Shown piece after piece: positions 16,611 to 24,744 of a DNA stretch of 38,740 nt. The notes under the pieces were generated by a model. The model did no database searches and had not been told where the DNA came from. It worked only from the letters and a program-made list of their open reading frames with translations. Numbering within the stretch: the stretch's first letter is position 1; each line of letters begins with the position of its first letter. This stretch comes from an uncultured Spirochaetales bacterium (GTDB lineage Bacteria; Spirochaetota; Spirochaetia; Sphaerochaetales; Sphaerochaetaceae), in assembly GCA_949295505.1 (NCBI GenBank), contig CASFLH010000068.1, forward strand, positions 1-38,740, written 5' to 3'. The position numbers and the translations under genes are program-made.

Positions 16611-17774
16611 ATGGAAATAAAGAAGATCAAAGGCGTAGTCAAGGATTACGCATGGGGAAACACGGATTTCATACCTTCTCTTATCGGGGGAGCAACCGGT
16701 GCTCCGCAGGCTGAGCTGTGGCTTGGGACACACCCGTCCGGTGATGCGGATGTAAGTGGGGATGGAAAGCTCTCCGCTTTGATTCGTGATGATAAATCAT
16801 ATCTCGGTGATAAGGATTGGCAGCGCTACGGAGGCCGTCTGCCTCTTCTCATGAAAGTCCTTGCCATTGCGAAACCGCTTTCGCTGCAGTGCCATCCGAA
16901 TAAAGCACAGGCCGAAGCCGGATGGAAGCGTGAAGCCGAGGACAGGAAATCCGGTCTGGCGGTTTCCTATCAGGATGACAATGAGAAGTGCGAGATGATC
17001 CTGGCGCTCTCTCCGATTACTGCGATGTGTGGTTTCCGTGATATCGAAGTCATGAAAGCGGATCTTGCAGCCATAGTGCCTTCCGCATTCGGCCGTACGC
17101 TTCGTGCGCTTGCAACAGATATTGAGAACCTGTTCATGTCGCTTTTCGGACTTGCTGAGGAGGAGAAGGCCGCTATCCTTGCAGAGCTCAAGGCCTCTCT
17201 CTCTTCCTCCTCCGAGCCTTCATGGGATGGGCTTTTCCTGACCCGATGCGGTATCTCGCGCGAGTGTCTTGAGCAGTACCCTGATGATATCGGTTGCCTT
17301 TTCCCCTTCCTGATGAATGTTGTCCATCTTCAGATTGGAGAGGCTATGCCGATTGTGCCAGGAACGCTGCATGCTTATGTCTTCGGCAACGGAATCGAGG
17401 TCATGAATGATTCTGACAATGTGCTCAGAGGTGGTCTGACAAAGAAGAGAATGGATCTTCCTGAACTGAGGAGTATCATGAAGTTCTCTCCGCTGACGGT
17501 AGCGAAGTGCACTTCCTCAAAGGATGGATTCGGACGCACGGTATTCTCTTCTCCATCTCCTGATTTCCGCCTGCTTGCCGTGAAATCTGGGACATATGAG
17601 ATCAAAGAAGATCCGATTTCAATAATCCTTGTGACTGAGGGCTGTATCAGATTCTCGTCAAAGGGAGAGAGTCTGATGCTTGAGAAAGGCGAGGCTGCTA
17701 TCATTCCTGCGGGGCTTGAATATACGATGACGGTCAGGGGTGAGGCATATGCCTCAGAGGTCCCGGATGCTTAA
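16611..17774 (+). CDS. manA: Mannose-6-phosphate isomerase, class I
   Basis: Zn-dependent interconversion of mannose 6-phosphate and fructose 6-phosphate in the cytoplasm, feeding mannose catabolism or GDP-mannose synthesis. The 387-residue protein begins with VKDYAWGN, as do E. coli ManA and relatives. Zinc ligands are visible: Q93 and H95 in LQCHPNK, E128 in EKCEMILAL and H254 in VPGTLHAY. The family signature GIEVMNDSDNVLRGGLTKK occupies 261-279. No SD exists; the -10 ends 6 nt before ATG, so the mRNA is predicted leaderless. It overlaps the next gene by 8 nt, which should secure that gene's translation. Confidence 0.95.
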   Translation: MEIKKIKGVVKDYAWGNTDFIPSLIGGATGAPQAELWLGTHPSGDADVSGDGKLSALIRDDKSYLGDKDWQRYGGRLPLLMKVLAIAKPLSLQCHPNKAQAEAGWKREAEDRKSGLAVSYQDDNEKCEMILALSPITAMCGFRDIEVMKADLAAIVPSAFGRTLRALATDIENLFMSLFGLAEEEKAAILAELKASLSSSSEPSWDGLFLTRCGISRECLEQYPDDIGCLFPFLMNVVHLQIGEAMPIVPGTLHAYVFGNGIEVMNDSDNVLRGGLTKKRMDLPELRSIMKFSPLTVAKCTSSKDGFGRTVFSSPSPDFRLLAVKSGTYEIKEDPISIILVTEGCIRFSSKGESLMLEKGEAAIIPAGLEYTMTVRGEAYASEVPDA

Positions 17775-19047
17775 CAGAAGGCGTATTGACCTCATTCTTG
17801 AGAGGGAGATCATAGAGGCAATGGGCTGCACGGAACCTGCAGCTGCAGCTCTAGCAGGGGCAAAGGCTGCGGAGCTTTTCGGCATGCAGCCTGAATCTGG
17901 TATAGTCACTGTGTCTCCCAACATGATGAAGAATGCGATGGGTGTATCCATCCCTAATTCAGCGCTTCATGGTATCAGAGCTGCGGTTTCGCTTGGTATA
18001 GCCATCAGGGATTCCGGGGCGGGGCTTTCTGTGCTGTCACAGGTTACTGACAAGGAAAGGGAGACCGCAATGGCCTTCCCTCTTGAGGTGCGGATTGATG
18101 AGGAAGCGCCATCGCTTTATGTGAAGGTGTCCGTTTATGGATCAGGGCATTCTGCATCTGCGGTAATCTCCGGTGAGCATGACAGATTCACATCGCTCGA
18201 GCTTGATGGGAGGGAACTGCCTGAGGCACCGATGTTCTTCCCTGAGTGCAGGACATTCTCGGAAGATGGTTTCCTGTCAACGCTAACTGTTCAGGATGTG
18301 ATTGAGTATGCATCTGATCTGTCGCCGGTCATTAAGAGCCTTCTTGAGAAAGCCGTTGCTGAGAATATGGCAATCAGCAATGCGGGACTGAAAGAGGAGT
18401 GGGGCCTCTCCGTAGGCAGGATAATGGCCGGAAATGTTTCAGGAAAACCTAATTCTCTTGATGAGGCAATGCGTGAAGCAGCGGCCGCTGCTGCCGCCGG
18501 CTCTGATGCAAGGATGTCTGGATCCGTTCTTCCTGTTATGATCAATTCCGGATCAGGCAATCAAGGAATAACAGTTACTGTTCCTGTCGCCACAGTTGCT
18601 GAATATCTTGGCAGGAGCAAAGATGAGATGATAGCCGCTGTGTCAATCAGCGAGCTTGTAGGTATCATACTCACGAGTCACAAAGACAGGCTTTCTGCGC
18701 TCTGCGGTGCGTTCACAGCCGCGATAGGGACAGCCTGTGCATATGCATATCTGCTTGGCGGTGATGCGGCTGTGCTGGATGCAACTATCAATAATATGGT
18801 CGGGAATCTTTCGGGTATCATCTGTGATGGAGCGAAGGATACCTGCGCGCTGAAAATCTACTCATCCCTTATTGCGGCTTCTGTTGCCGTGCAGCTCGCG
18901 CTTGCTGGCAAGCACGCAGGAGGCGAGGCTGGTATTGTCGGGGATGATTCGCTTTCATCCATCAATCATCTTACGAGAATCTCCCATGAAGGAATGGAGC
19001 AGACAAACAGGACGATTCTCCAGATCATGCTTGAAAAGAGCAGATGA
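17767..19047 (+). CDS. cyuA: L-cysteine desulfidase / serine-dehydratase-like protein (UPF0597, CyuA/YhaM family)
   Basis: Predicted cytosolic [4Fe-4S] enzyme that degrades L-cysteine to pyruvate, ammonia and sulfide; the family is called CyuA (YhaM) in E. coli and CdsB in archaea. The 426-residue protein shows IEAMGCTEPAAAALA near the N-terminus, SPNMMKNAMGVSIPN, NSGSGNQGITVTVPV, and the cysteine pair in LSGIICDGAKDTCALKI. Those three cysteines are the expected cluster ligands. ATG 17767 overlaps the manA stop by 8 nt and has AGAGG 6 nt upstream; earlier in-frame starts lack SD. Alternative: a serine dehydratase alpha-chain activity. Confidence 0.9.
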   Translation: MLNRRRIDLILEREIIEAMGCTEPAAAALAGAKAAELFGMQPESGIVTVSPNMMKNAMGVSIPNSALHGIRAAVSLGIAIRDSGAGLSVLSQVTDKERETAMAFPLEVRIDEEAPSLYVKVSVYGSGHSASAVISGEHDRFTSLELDGRELPEAPMFFPECRTFSEDGFLSTLTVQDVIEYASDLSPVIKSLLEKAVAENMAISNAGLKEEWGLSVGRIMAGNVSGKPNSLDEAMREAAAAAAAGSDARMSGSVLPVMINSGSGNQGITVTVPVATVAEYLGRSKDEMIAAVSISELVGIILTSHKDRLSALCGAFTAAIGTACAYAYLLGGDAAVLDATINNMVGNLSGIICDGAKDTCALKIYSSLIAASVAVQLALAGKHAGGEAGIVGDDSLSSINHLTRISHEGMEQTNRTILQIMLEKSR

Positions 19048-19613
19048 AGTACGTCGCTCTGGATTTCGAGACAGCCTCATCGTCTCCTGCAAGCGCATGT
19101 TCAGTCGGGCTTGTACGCATGGATGAAGAGGGGCACGCCGAAGAACGGTTCTATACGCTTCTGCGCCCTCTGGCGCCAGAATTCGATCCTCGCTGCTTTG
19201 CTGTGCACCATCTAGATCCTTTGTCCATTCTGCAGGCTCCTTCAATAGCTGAGGTCTGGCCTGAGATGAAGGGGATGATCGGCACCTTACCCCTTGTTGC
19301 CCACAATGCCCAGTTCGATATAGCTGTGCTCCGTTCTTCTCTTGAATCGTGGGGAATCGAGCCCGTTCATAACGAGTATTTCTGCACGCTTTCCCTTGCG
19401 CGCAAGCTCTGGAAAGGCCGGCGTTCATATCGGCTGACAGCTCTTGCAGAAGATCTCGGATGGGAATATGAAGCGCATAATGCTCTTGCAGACAGTGAGA
19501 TCTGCGGAAGACTTTTCGCAAAGCTCTGCGGTAGCGCGCTTTATGATGACGAAACGGCAGAGCGTTTCTTCAGACGCATCTATCGGGACAAAAGCTACCC
19601 TAAGCGGATCTGA
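19044..19613 (+). CDS. 3'-5' exonuclease, DEDDh (DnaQ/PolC-epsilon-like)
   Basis: Stand-alone exonuclease domain of 189 residues. All five DEDDh residues are visible: D7 and E9 (ALDFETA), D92 (AHNAQFDIAVL), H145 and D150 (AHNALADSE). The opening YVALDFETASSSPASACSVGLVR is typical of the small 'exonuclease domain' proteins related to DnaQ. It may proofread, trim DNA or act on RNA. The start overlaps the cysteine desulfidase stop in ATGA. The stop directly abuts the stop of the convergent PAP2 gene. Confidence 0.9.
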   Translation: MKYVALDFETASSSPASACSVGLVRMDEEGHAEERFYTLLRPLAPEFDPRCFAVHHLDPLSILQAPSIAEVWPEMKGMIGTLPLVAHNAQFDIAVLRSSLESWGIEPVHNEYFCTLSLARKLWKGRRSYRLTALAEDLGWEYEAHNALADSEICGRLFAKLCGSALYDDETAERFFRRIYRDKSYPKRI

Positions 19614-20516
19614 TCACCTTTCACAGTCCATCAGACCTGTTCTGACCGCGATAAGTGGATACAGATACACTCCCCAGAGTCCCAGCATGTAATAAAGAGC
19701 GAAAGAAGTGAATGCTTCCGGAGCCGGGATGAGTGATATGAGCGCGGCGACAGCTGCTGTGGATATCATGCCGAGAAGGAATCTGATGATTTTCCTTGGC
19801 AGGCTTCCTTCTTCCGCCGATGAGTTCACGGTCTTCCTCTCAAGATAGAAGCCAAGCATCACGGAACCTGTGATGGCAGCGTTTGACATCAGGTCCTCGA
19901 ATGCTACAGGGTCAATGCCCGTGTTGCTCAGAAGAAGCGCAAGCGTGATGGCGAGGATGGAAGCTGCGATTCCATATGTGAATGTCGTGATGAGAAATGC
20001 TTTCCTCATATCATAGAGGCGGAGCAGGAGAGGCGTAAGGGCGAATCCGAAGACAAGCCCTATTGCTGTTCCCGTGATTACATCAAGGGGCCAGTGCACG
20101 CCAAGCACCAGCCGTGATACAGGCACGAGGAGTATCGGGATAATCAGGATCAATGTGACCCACTTTTTCCATGCTGTTACAATCAGGGCAGAATAGAATG
20201 CCCCGGATGTGGTGCTGTGTCCGGAAGGGAATGAATACCCTGTCGCTGTGCTGAGCCTTCCGCCTTCAATGAGATCAGGATATACCTGGAATGGTCTTGG
20301 AAAACGGAAGATGGCTTTAAGTGTCTGGGAGACAAGCAGTGCAGATAGCAGTGAGGATGCAACGGCGAATGCTTTCTTGCGGCTGCTGCACCACATGAGA
20401 ATCATAATTACGAGCAGCGGAATCGCTATCTCCCCGCACATGGAGGCGAGCTCTGCAGCTTTTTCGATTATCGGTGTCTTGATCCTCTGGAAAAAAAGCA
20501 TTATCTCAAGCTGCAT
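19614..20516 (-). CDS. PAP2-family membrane phosphatase
   Basis: Integral membrane phosphatase of 300 residues. The three PAP2 signatures are intact: K67-x6-R74-P75 (KAIFRFPRP), P97-S-G-H100 (PSGHSTTSG) and S134-R-x5-H141-x3-D145 (SRLVLGVHWPLD). Likely substrates are undecaprenyl diphosphate or phosphatidic/glycerophosphate lipids. It is longer than BacA-replacing PAP2 enzymes, with three or more extra C-terminal membrane segments. ATG 20516 overlaps the end of the EamA gene by 11 nt, with SD GGAGGG 5 nt upstream, so it is the second gene of a two-gene operon. Confidence 0.92.
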   Translation of the reverse strand: MQLEIMLFFQRIKTPIIEKAAELASMCGEIAIPLLVIMILMWCSSRKKAFAVASSLLSALLVSQTLKAIFRFPRPFQVYPDLIEGGRLSTATGYSFPSGHSTTSGAFYSALIVTAWKKWVTLILIIPILLVPVSRLVLGVHWPLDVITGTAIGLVFGFALTPLLLRLYDMRKAFLITTFTYGIAASILAITLALLLSNTGIDPVAFEDLMSNAAITGSVMLGFYLERKTVNSSAEEGSLPRKIIRFLLGMISTAAVAALISLIPAPEAFTSFALYYMLGLWGVYLYPLIAVRTGLMDCER

Positions 20517-21375
20517 TCATTCCCTCCTTCTTGCCGTTCAGGTACATCATCACAGCCATCAGTATTATTATCGCATATCCAGTGAAGCTCAGGGCATCAG
20601 GTATCTGTGAGAATACTATCCACCCGAAGAGTGCTGAGAAAATCACCTGTGAATAATCATATACGGATATCTCCCTTGCCGGGGCGAAGCTGTATGCTGC
20701 GGTTATGGAAAACTGTCCGCCTGCGGCAGCAAGGCCTGCAAAAAGCAGCGTGACAAGCTGCATTGTGGAAAGCGGATGGAAGTCCAGGATCAGATATGGC
20801 AGTGTGACAAGGCACGAGAATACGGAGAAGAAGAGTACTACAACTGGTCCCTGCACACCTCTTTTCCCCAGGGCACGCACGCATGTGTAAGCCGAACCCG
20901 CACCAAGACCGCCAATGAAACCAATTACAGATGAAGCTAGATCGGTGTTCTGGAAGGAGGGTTTTATGACAAAAAGCGCACCAATAAAGGCACCTATGAC
21001 TATCATTGTGGTTTTCAGGGACATTTTCTCCTTCAGGAAAATGAATGAGAAGATGAGTGTGAAGAACGGGGACATCTTGTTCAGCATCGTGGCATCCGAG
21101 AGTATGAGGTGATCGACAGCATAAAAGTTGCAGAGGATACCAACAGTGCCCAGTACGGATCTGAGTATCAGAAGGGGAAGGTCTTCTTTATGGAACTCTA
21201 TGGTTTTTCTCTGGCTTATGAGAATGACTGCCGCTGCAATAGCCGCGATGAAGTTCCTGAAGAAGCTTTTCTCTATTGAGGGGATATTGCCTGCAAGTCT
21301 GACAAGCAAATTCATCAGAGCAAAGCAGAAAGCTGAAGACAGGATGCATGCGATTCCCTTCGATGTTCTGTTCAT
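20506..21375 (-). CDS. EamA-family (DMT superfamily) permease
   Basis: Ten-helix drug/metabolite permease of 289 residues with two EamA repeats. It has the family opening RTSKGIACILSSAFCFALMNLLVRLAG, the end of repeat 1 in FSFIFLKEKMSLKTTMIVIGAFIGALFVI, and a matching FSALFGWIVFSQIPDALSFTGYAIIILM in repeat 2. Substrate (amino acid, nucleotide or other metabolite) is unknown. No SD precedes ATG; a TGCTAAAAT element ends 6 nt before it with a TTCACT -35, so the mRNA is predicted leaderless. It heads an operon with the PAP2 gene. Confidence 0.92.
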   Translation of the reverse strand: MNRTSKGIACILSSAFCFALMNLLVRLAGNIPSIEKSFFRNFIAAIAAAVILISQRKTIEFHKEDLPLLILRSVLGTVGILCNFYAVDHLILSDATMLNKMSPFFTLIFSFIFLKEKMSLKTTMIVIGAFIGALFVIKPSFQNTDLASSVIGFIGGLGAGSAYTCVRALGKRGVQGPVVVLFFSVFSCLVTLPYLILDFHPLSTMQLVTLLFAGLAAAGGQFSITAAYSFAPAREISVYDYSQVIFSALFGWIVFSQIPDALSFTGYAIIILMAVMMYLNGKKEGMNAA

Positions 21376-21381
21376 AGGGGC

Positions 21382-21410
21382 ATTTTAGCAGATTAATAGC
21401 ATTCAGTGAA
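21382..21410 (-). promoter_or_regulatory. Promoter abutting the eamA start codon
   Basis: On the minus strand TTCACT (21405-21410), a 17-bp spacer and TAAAAT (21382-21387) with TGc extension. Six bases separate the -10 from ATG, placing +1 at the start codon. Confidence 0.65.
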
Positions 21411-21509
21411 CTTGAGGCCTGAAAATGAACCAATGTTCCGAATTCAGTTACAAATAGCAATTACTACTTGATACATTTGAATTTTCAGATAAAAATATTA
21501 TCCGACGTA

Positions 21510-21529
21510 ATCGGGTCTCTGTGCCCGAT
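21510..21529 (+). promoter_or_regulatory. Hairpin in the TRAP operon leader
   Basis: ATCGGG (21510-21515) pairs with CCCGAT (21524-21529) and is followed by AAAGTTTTTG. Upstream, TTGAAT and TATCCG at 17-bp spacing could be the promoter. The hairpin may be an mRNA stabiliser or weak attenuator for dctP, which starts 37 nt later. Confidence 0.35.
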
Positions 21530-21565
21530 AAAGTTTTTGTTTTGTTTTCCACAAAGGAGGAAACC

Positions 21566-22567
21566 ATGAAGAAGATTGCTGTGCTGCTTGTTGTAGCAGT
21601 AGCTATGATGATGCCTCTCATCGCTGGCGGTAGCCAGGAGAGTGCTCAGACAGTTCTTACTCTTTCAGAGGTTCACGCTGAAGGATATCCGACAACACTT
21701 GCTGACTATGAGTTCGCACGTCTTGTTGAGGAAAGGACTGAGGGAAGAATCAAGATTGATGTCTATTCAGGTGGAACTCTCTATGGTGAGGAGACCGGAT
21801 CTATCGAAGCTCTTCAGATTGGTGACCTTGCATTCGCACGTGTTTCTGCATCTCCTGTTGCTTCATATGTTCCAGCTCTCAACGTTATCCAGCTTCCTTA
21901 CCTGTATCGCGATGGCGATCACATGTGGCAGGTTCTCAACGGTGAGATCGGACAGCAGATGCTTGCTGATATCGAGGCATCCGGATCTGGTCTTGTAGGT
22001 CTCTGCTACTATGACGCCGGTGCTAGAAACTTCTACACAAAGACTCCTGTAAAGTCCGTTGCTGACATGGCTGGTCTCAAGATCAGACTTCAGAACAACC
22101 AGATGATGGTTGAGATGGTTCAGCTTCTTGGCGGAAACGGTGTTACAGGCATTGGTCCTAACGATGTTTATTCTGCTATCCAGCAGGGAACAATCGATGG
22201 TGCAGAGAACAACTGGCCTACATACGAGTCAATGGGCGACTATCAGGTAGCTCCTTACTTCGTACTTGACGGACACACAAGGGTTCCTGAGATTCTCCTT
22301 GCTTCCAAGGCTGTTCTTGATTCACTTGATCCAGCAGATGTTGAGATCATCAAGGAATGCGCAAAGGAAACACAGGCTTACGAGATTGAGCAGTGGGCTC
22401 TTCGTGAGCAGTCCTCTGAGGAGAAGGTAACTTCTGAGGGTGTTGTTGTTACAGAGCTTACTTCTGAGCAGCTTGCTGAGTTCCAGGAGAGAATGCAGCC
22501 AATCTACGAGAAGTATGGTGCTGGCTACGAGGATATCATCGAGCAGATCCAGAATACTGGACTCTGA
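21566..22567 (+). CDS. dctP: TRAP transporter solute-binding protein DctP family
   Basis: Exported binding protein of 333 residues for the DctQ/DctM permease encoded next. Signal peptide KKIAVLLVVAVAMMMPLIAGGSQES has no lipobox. DctP hallmarks include LVEERTEGRIKIDVYSGGTLYGEE, the conserved arginine R174 in GLKIRLQNN that binds the ligand carboxylate in the family, GARNFYT (R154), and GTIDGAENNWPTYESMG. The ligand is therefore probably an organic acid or acidic sugar. ATG 21566 follows an optimal SD (AAAGGAGG). Codon use is biased towards ctt/gtt/gct endings relative to neighbours, suggesting high expression. Confidence 0.94.
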   Translation: MKKIAVLLVVAVAMMMPLIAGGSQESAQTVLTLSEVHAEGYPTTLADYEFARLVEERTEGRIKIDVYSGGTLYGEETGSIEALQIGDLAFARVSASPVASYVPALNVIQLPYLYRDGDHMWQVLNGEIGQQMLADIEASGSGLVGLCYYDAGARNFYTKTPVKSVADMAGLKIRLQNNQMMVEMVQLLGGNGVTGIGPNDVYSAIQQGTIDGAENNWPTYESMGDYQVAPYFVLDGHTRVPEILLASKAVLDSLDPADVEIIKECAKETQAYEIEQWALREQSSEEKVTSEGVVVTELTSEQLAEFQERMQPIYEKYGAGYEDIIEQIQNTGL

Positions 22568-22585
22568 TTTCTGTTAAATGCTCAT

Positions 22586-22610
22586 CGGGGAGTATCATGC
22601 TCCCCGTTTT
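22586..22610 (+). terminator. Intra-operon hairpin after dctP
   Basis: CGGGGAG (22586-22592) and CTCCCCG (22600-22606) form a 7-bp stem with a 7-nt loop followed by TTTT. It probably terminates or protects part of the dctP mRNA so that binding protein exceeds permease. The 3' arm (CTCCC) could alternatively pair with the dctQ SD (GGGAG). Confidence 0.7.
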
Positions 22611-22632
22611 GGAATTTATAGGGAGGCGGACA

Positions 22633-23289
22633 ATGTCCGGATCATCAAGCTTCAGGGATTGGGCCCTGAAAAACAAGCTGGCGATTGATAAGTCCAAGTA
22701 TAATGGAAAGGTTCCATTCACTGCTTATATCGTTCTTGTCAATCACTGGTGTCACAAAGTTATCCTCACAATCTCGCAGATTGCTGTAGTGATAATGCTT
22801 TGTATCGTTTTCTTTAACGTTGTTCTTCGTTATTGTTTCAACACGGGAATCGGAGCTGTAGATGAAGTCGCAAGGCTTCTTGTCACATGCTTCACATTCC
22901 TCGCATGTGCTATCGGTGTAAGAGATCATATGCATATTTCCGTCACAATGGTCTATAACAGATTCCCCAAGGGCGGCAAGATGCGTAAATTCATGGATAT
23001 TCTCCCCGATATCGCAACACTTGCCTGCGGAATATTCCTTCTTGTTTATGGTGGATCATACGTAGCGCGTCTTTTCAACCTGCCGGGTACGCTCCCGATG
23101 ACAGGTCTTCCGACATGGGTGCAGTATATCTCTGCTCCTTTCTGCGGATTCATCATGGCATTTGATTCTATTCTGTTCCTCACTCGCATCCTCAAGCCAG
23201 AGGATCTGCTCTACAGCGAGGCTGAGGTCGATTATCAGGAGCTTGTAAAGCAGCAGGCTGCTGAAGCTGAGAAGGGAGGAAACAACTGA
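22633..23289 (+). CDS. dctQ: TRAP transporter small permease subunit DctQ
   Basis: Small membrane subunit of 218 residues. A 50-residue cytoplasmic N-terminus precedes four membrane segments (roughly 52-72, 85-105, 125-145 and 160-180), with NVVLRYCFNTGIGAVDEVARLLVTCFTFLACAIGVRDHMHISV matching the DctQ core. The charged C-terminus (KQQAAEAEKGGNN) is cytoplasmic. ATG 22633 has GGGAGG 6 nt upstream; an in-frame start at 22597 lies inside the preceding hairpin and is rejected. The stop overlaps the dctM start in TGATG. Confidence 0.92.
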   Translation: MSGSSSFRDWALKNKLAIDKSKYNGKVPFTAYIVLVNHWCHKVILTISQIAVVIMLCIVFFNVVLRYCFNTGIGAVDEVARLLVTCFTFLACAIGVRDHMHISVTMVYNRFPKGGKMRKFMDILPDIATLACGIFLLVYGGSYVARLFNLPGTLPMTGLPTWVQYISAPFCGFIMAFDSILFLTRILKPEDLLYSEAEVDYQELVKQQAAEAEKGGNN

Positions 23290-24683
23290 TGGCAAGTACA
23301 TCTATTGCAATCATCGTGCTCATCGGAGGCTTCTTCCTTCTGATGGCATTCAAGGTGCCTGTTACATTCTCGATGCTCATTGCATCAATTGCTTCTACTG
23401 CATTTGTTCCGGGTACTAACCCGACAACGATGGTCAGAATGATGATTGACGGCGTCAACAACTTCACGATGCTTGCCATCCCGTTCTTCATCGTAATGGG
23501 CGAGATCATGGCTGCCGGCCAGATCTCTGATATGATAGTTTACCTTGCAAACCTTGCTGTTGGACGTTTCCGCGGCGGTATCGCATTTGTCAAGTGTATC
23601 GACTCCATGTTCTTCGGTGGAATCTCCGGTTCTGCTGTTGCTGACGTCTCTTCCCTTGGTTCCGTTGTTATCCCGATGATGGTTAAGCAGGGCTATGACA
23701 GGGAATTCACAGTAGGTCTTACAGTAACCACAGCATGCCAGGGTGTTCTTATCCCGCCATCACACAACATGGTTATTTACGCTCTTGCAGCAGGAACAGG
23801 TGTTTCAATCGGACAGCTCTTCTACGCCGGCTTCGCGCCTGGAATCTGTCTTGGCCTTGGTTTCATGCTTATGTGCTTCCTCCTTGGCAAGAAGTACAAC
23901 TTCCCGAAGGGAGAGAAGATGTACAAGAATGACAAGGTCAGGTGGATCGGAATCGCAAAGACTGAGGGAGCAAATGGCAAGCTTCCTGAGGGAGAGGGCT
24001 GGGTACGCTTCGGAAAGTTCGAGCTTGGTCACTGCATGAGAGTCCTTCTCAGCGCTATCCTGCCGATGATGACGCTTGTGATCATCCTCGTAGGAACTGG
24101 TGCCGGTGTGTTCACAGCTACAGAGAGCTCTGCCGTTGCATGTTTCTACACATTCATCCTCACATACTTCATCTTCCGTGCTGACAAGCTCAAGAACTTC
24201 GGCAATGTCATCAAGAACTCACTGAAGACACTTGCTGTCGTTCTCACTCTTATCGGAACTGCAAAGGCATTCGCATATATGATGACAAGGCTCAGAATCC
24301 CTGCAGCAATCACAAACGCTCTTATCGGATTCTCTGATAACCCGTATGTGATCTTCCTTATCATCAATATCCTTCTGCTCATCCTCGGATGCTTCATGGA
24401 CATGGCTCCGCTTATCATGATCATGACGCCGATCCTTCTGCCGGTTGTACAGGCACTGGGAATGACGGATGTGCATTTCGGTATCATCATCATCTTCAAC
24501 CTCGCCATCGGTCTCTGTACTCCTCCAGTAGGATCTGCACTCTTCGTTGGCTGTGCTGTCGGTAAGACGACCCTTGAAGCCACTGCAAAGAAGATGCTTC
24601 CGCTCTTCCTTGTCATGCTCTTCATGCTGATGATATTCACATATGTGCCTTTCATCTTCAGGATTCCTCTTTTCGGATACTGA
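23289..24683 (+). CDS. dctM: TRAP transporter large permease subunit DctM
   Basis: Large membrane subunit of 464 residues, which carries the elevator-type transport domain driven by a Na+ gradient in characterised systems. Typical stretches are MAFKVPVTFSMLIAS, IPFFIVMGEIMAAGQIS, FGGISGSAVADVSSLGSVVIPMM, IPPSHNMVIYALAAGTGVS, and near the end INLAIGLCTPPVGSALFV-like sequence (NLAIGLCTPPVGSALFVGC). A loop of about 35 residues (KNDKVRWIGIAKTEGANGKL, 214-240) between helices is longer than in many DctM proteins. It is translationally coupled to dctQ by a 1-nt overlap and followed by a terminator. Confidence 0.94.
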   Translation: MASTSIAIIVLIGGFFLLMAFKVPVTFSMLIASIASTAFVPGTNPTTMVRMMIDGVNNFTMLAIPFFIVMGEIMAAGQISDMIVYLANLAVGRFRGGIAFVKCIDSMFFGGISGSAVADVSSLGSVVIPMMVKQGYDREFTVGLTVTTACQGVLIPPSHNMVIYALAAGTGVSIGQLFYAGFAPGICLGLGFMLMCFLLGKKYNFPKGEKMYKNDKVRWIGIAKTEGANGKLPEGEGWVRFGKFELGHCMRVLLSAILPMMTLVIILVGTGAGVFTATESSAVACFYTFILTYFIFRADKLKNFGNVIKNSLKTLAVVLTLIGTAKAFAYMMTRLRIPAAITNALIGFSDNPYVIFLIINILLLILGCFMDMAPLIMIMTPILLPVVQALGMTDVHFGIIIIFNLAIGLCTPPVGSALFVGCAVGKTTLEATAKKMLPLFLVMLFMLMIFTYVPFIFRIPLFGY

Positions 24684-24690
24684 TATAAGC

Positions 24691-24728
24691 CTGCCCGCTT
24701 CTTCTGAGGCGGGCAGTTTGCTGTTTTA
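24691..24728 (+). terminator. Terminator of the TRAP operon
   Basis: CTGCCCGC (24691-24698) pairs with GCGGGCAG (24709-24716), then TTTGCTGTTTT. It begins 8 nt after the dctM stop. Confidence 0.85.
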
Positions 24729-24744
24729 TTTCGGATATTAATCT

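Noticed and set aside
18955..19521. Minus-strand open frame of 188 codons opposite the exonuclease
   Set aside because: No SD or domain; it is the shadow of the DEDDh exonuclease, whose five active-site residues are intact.
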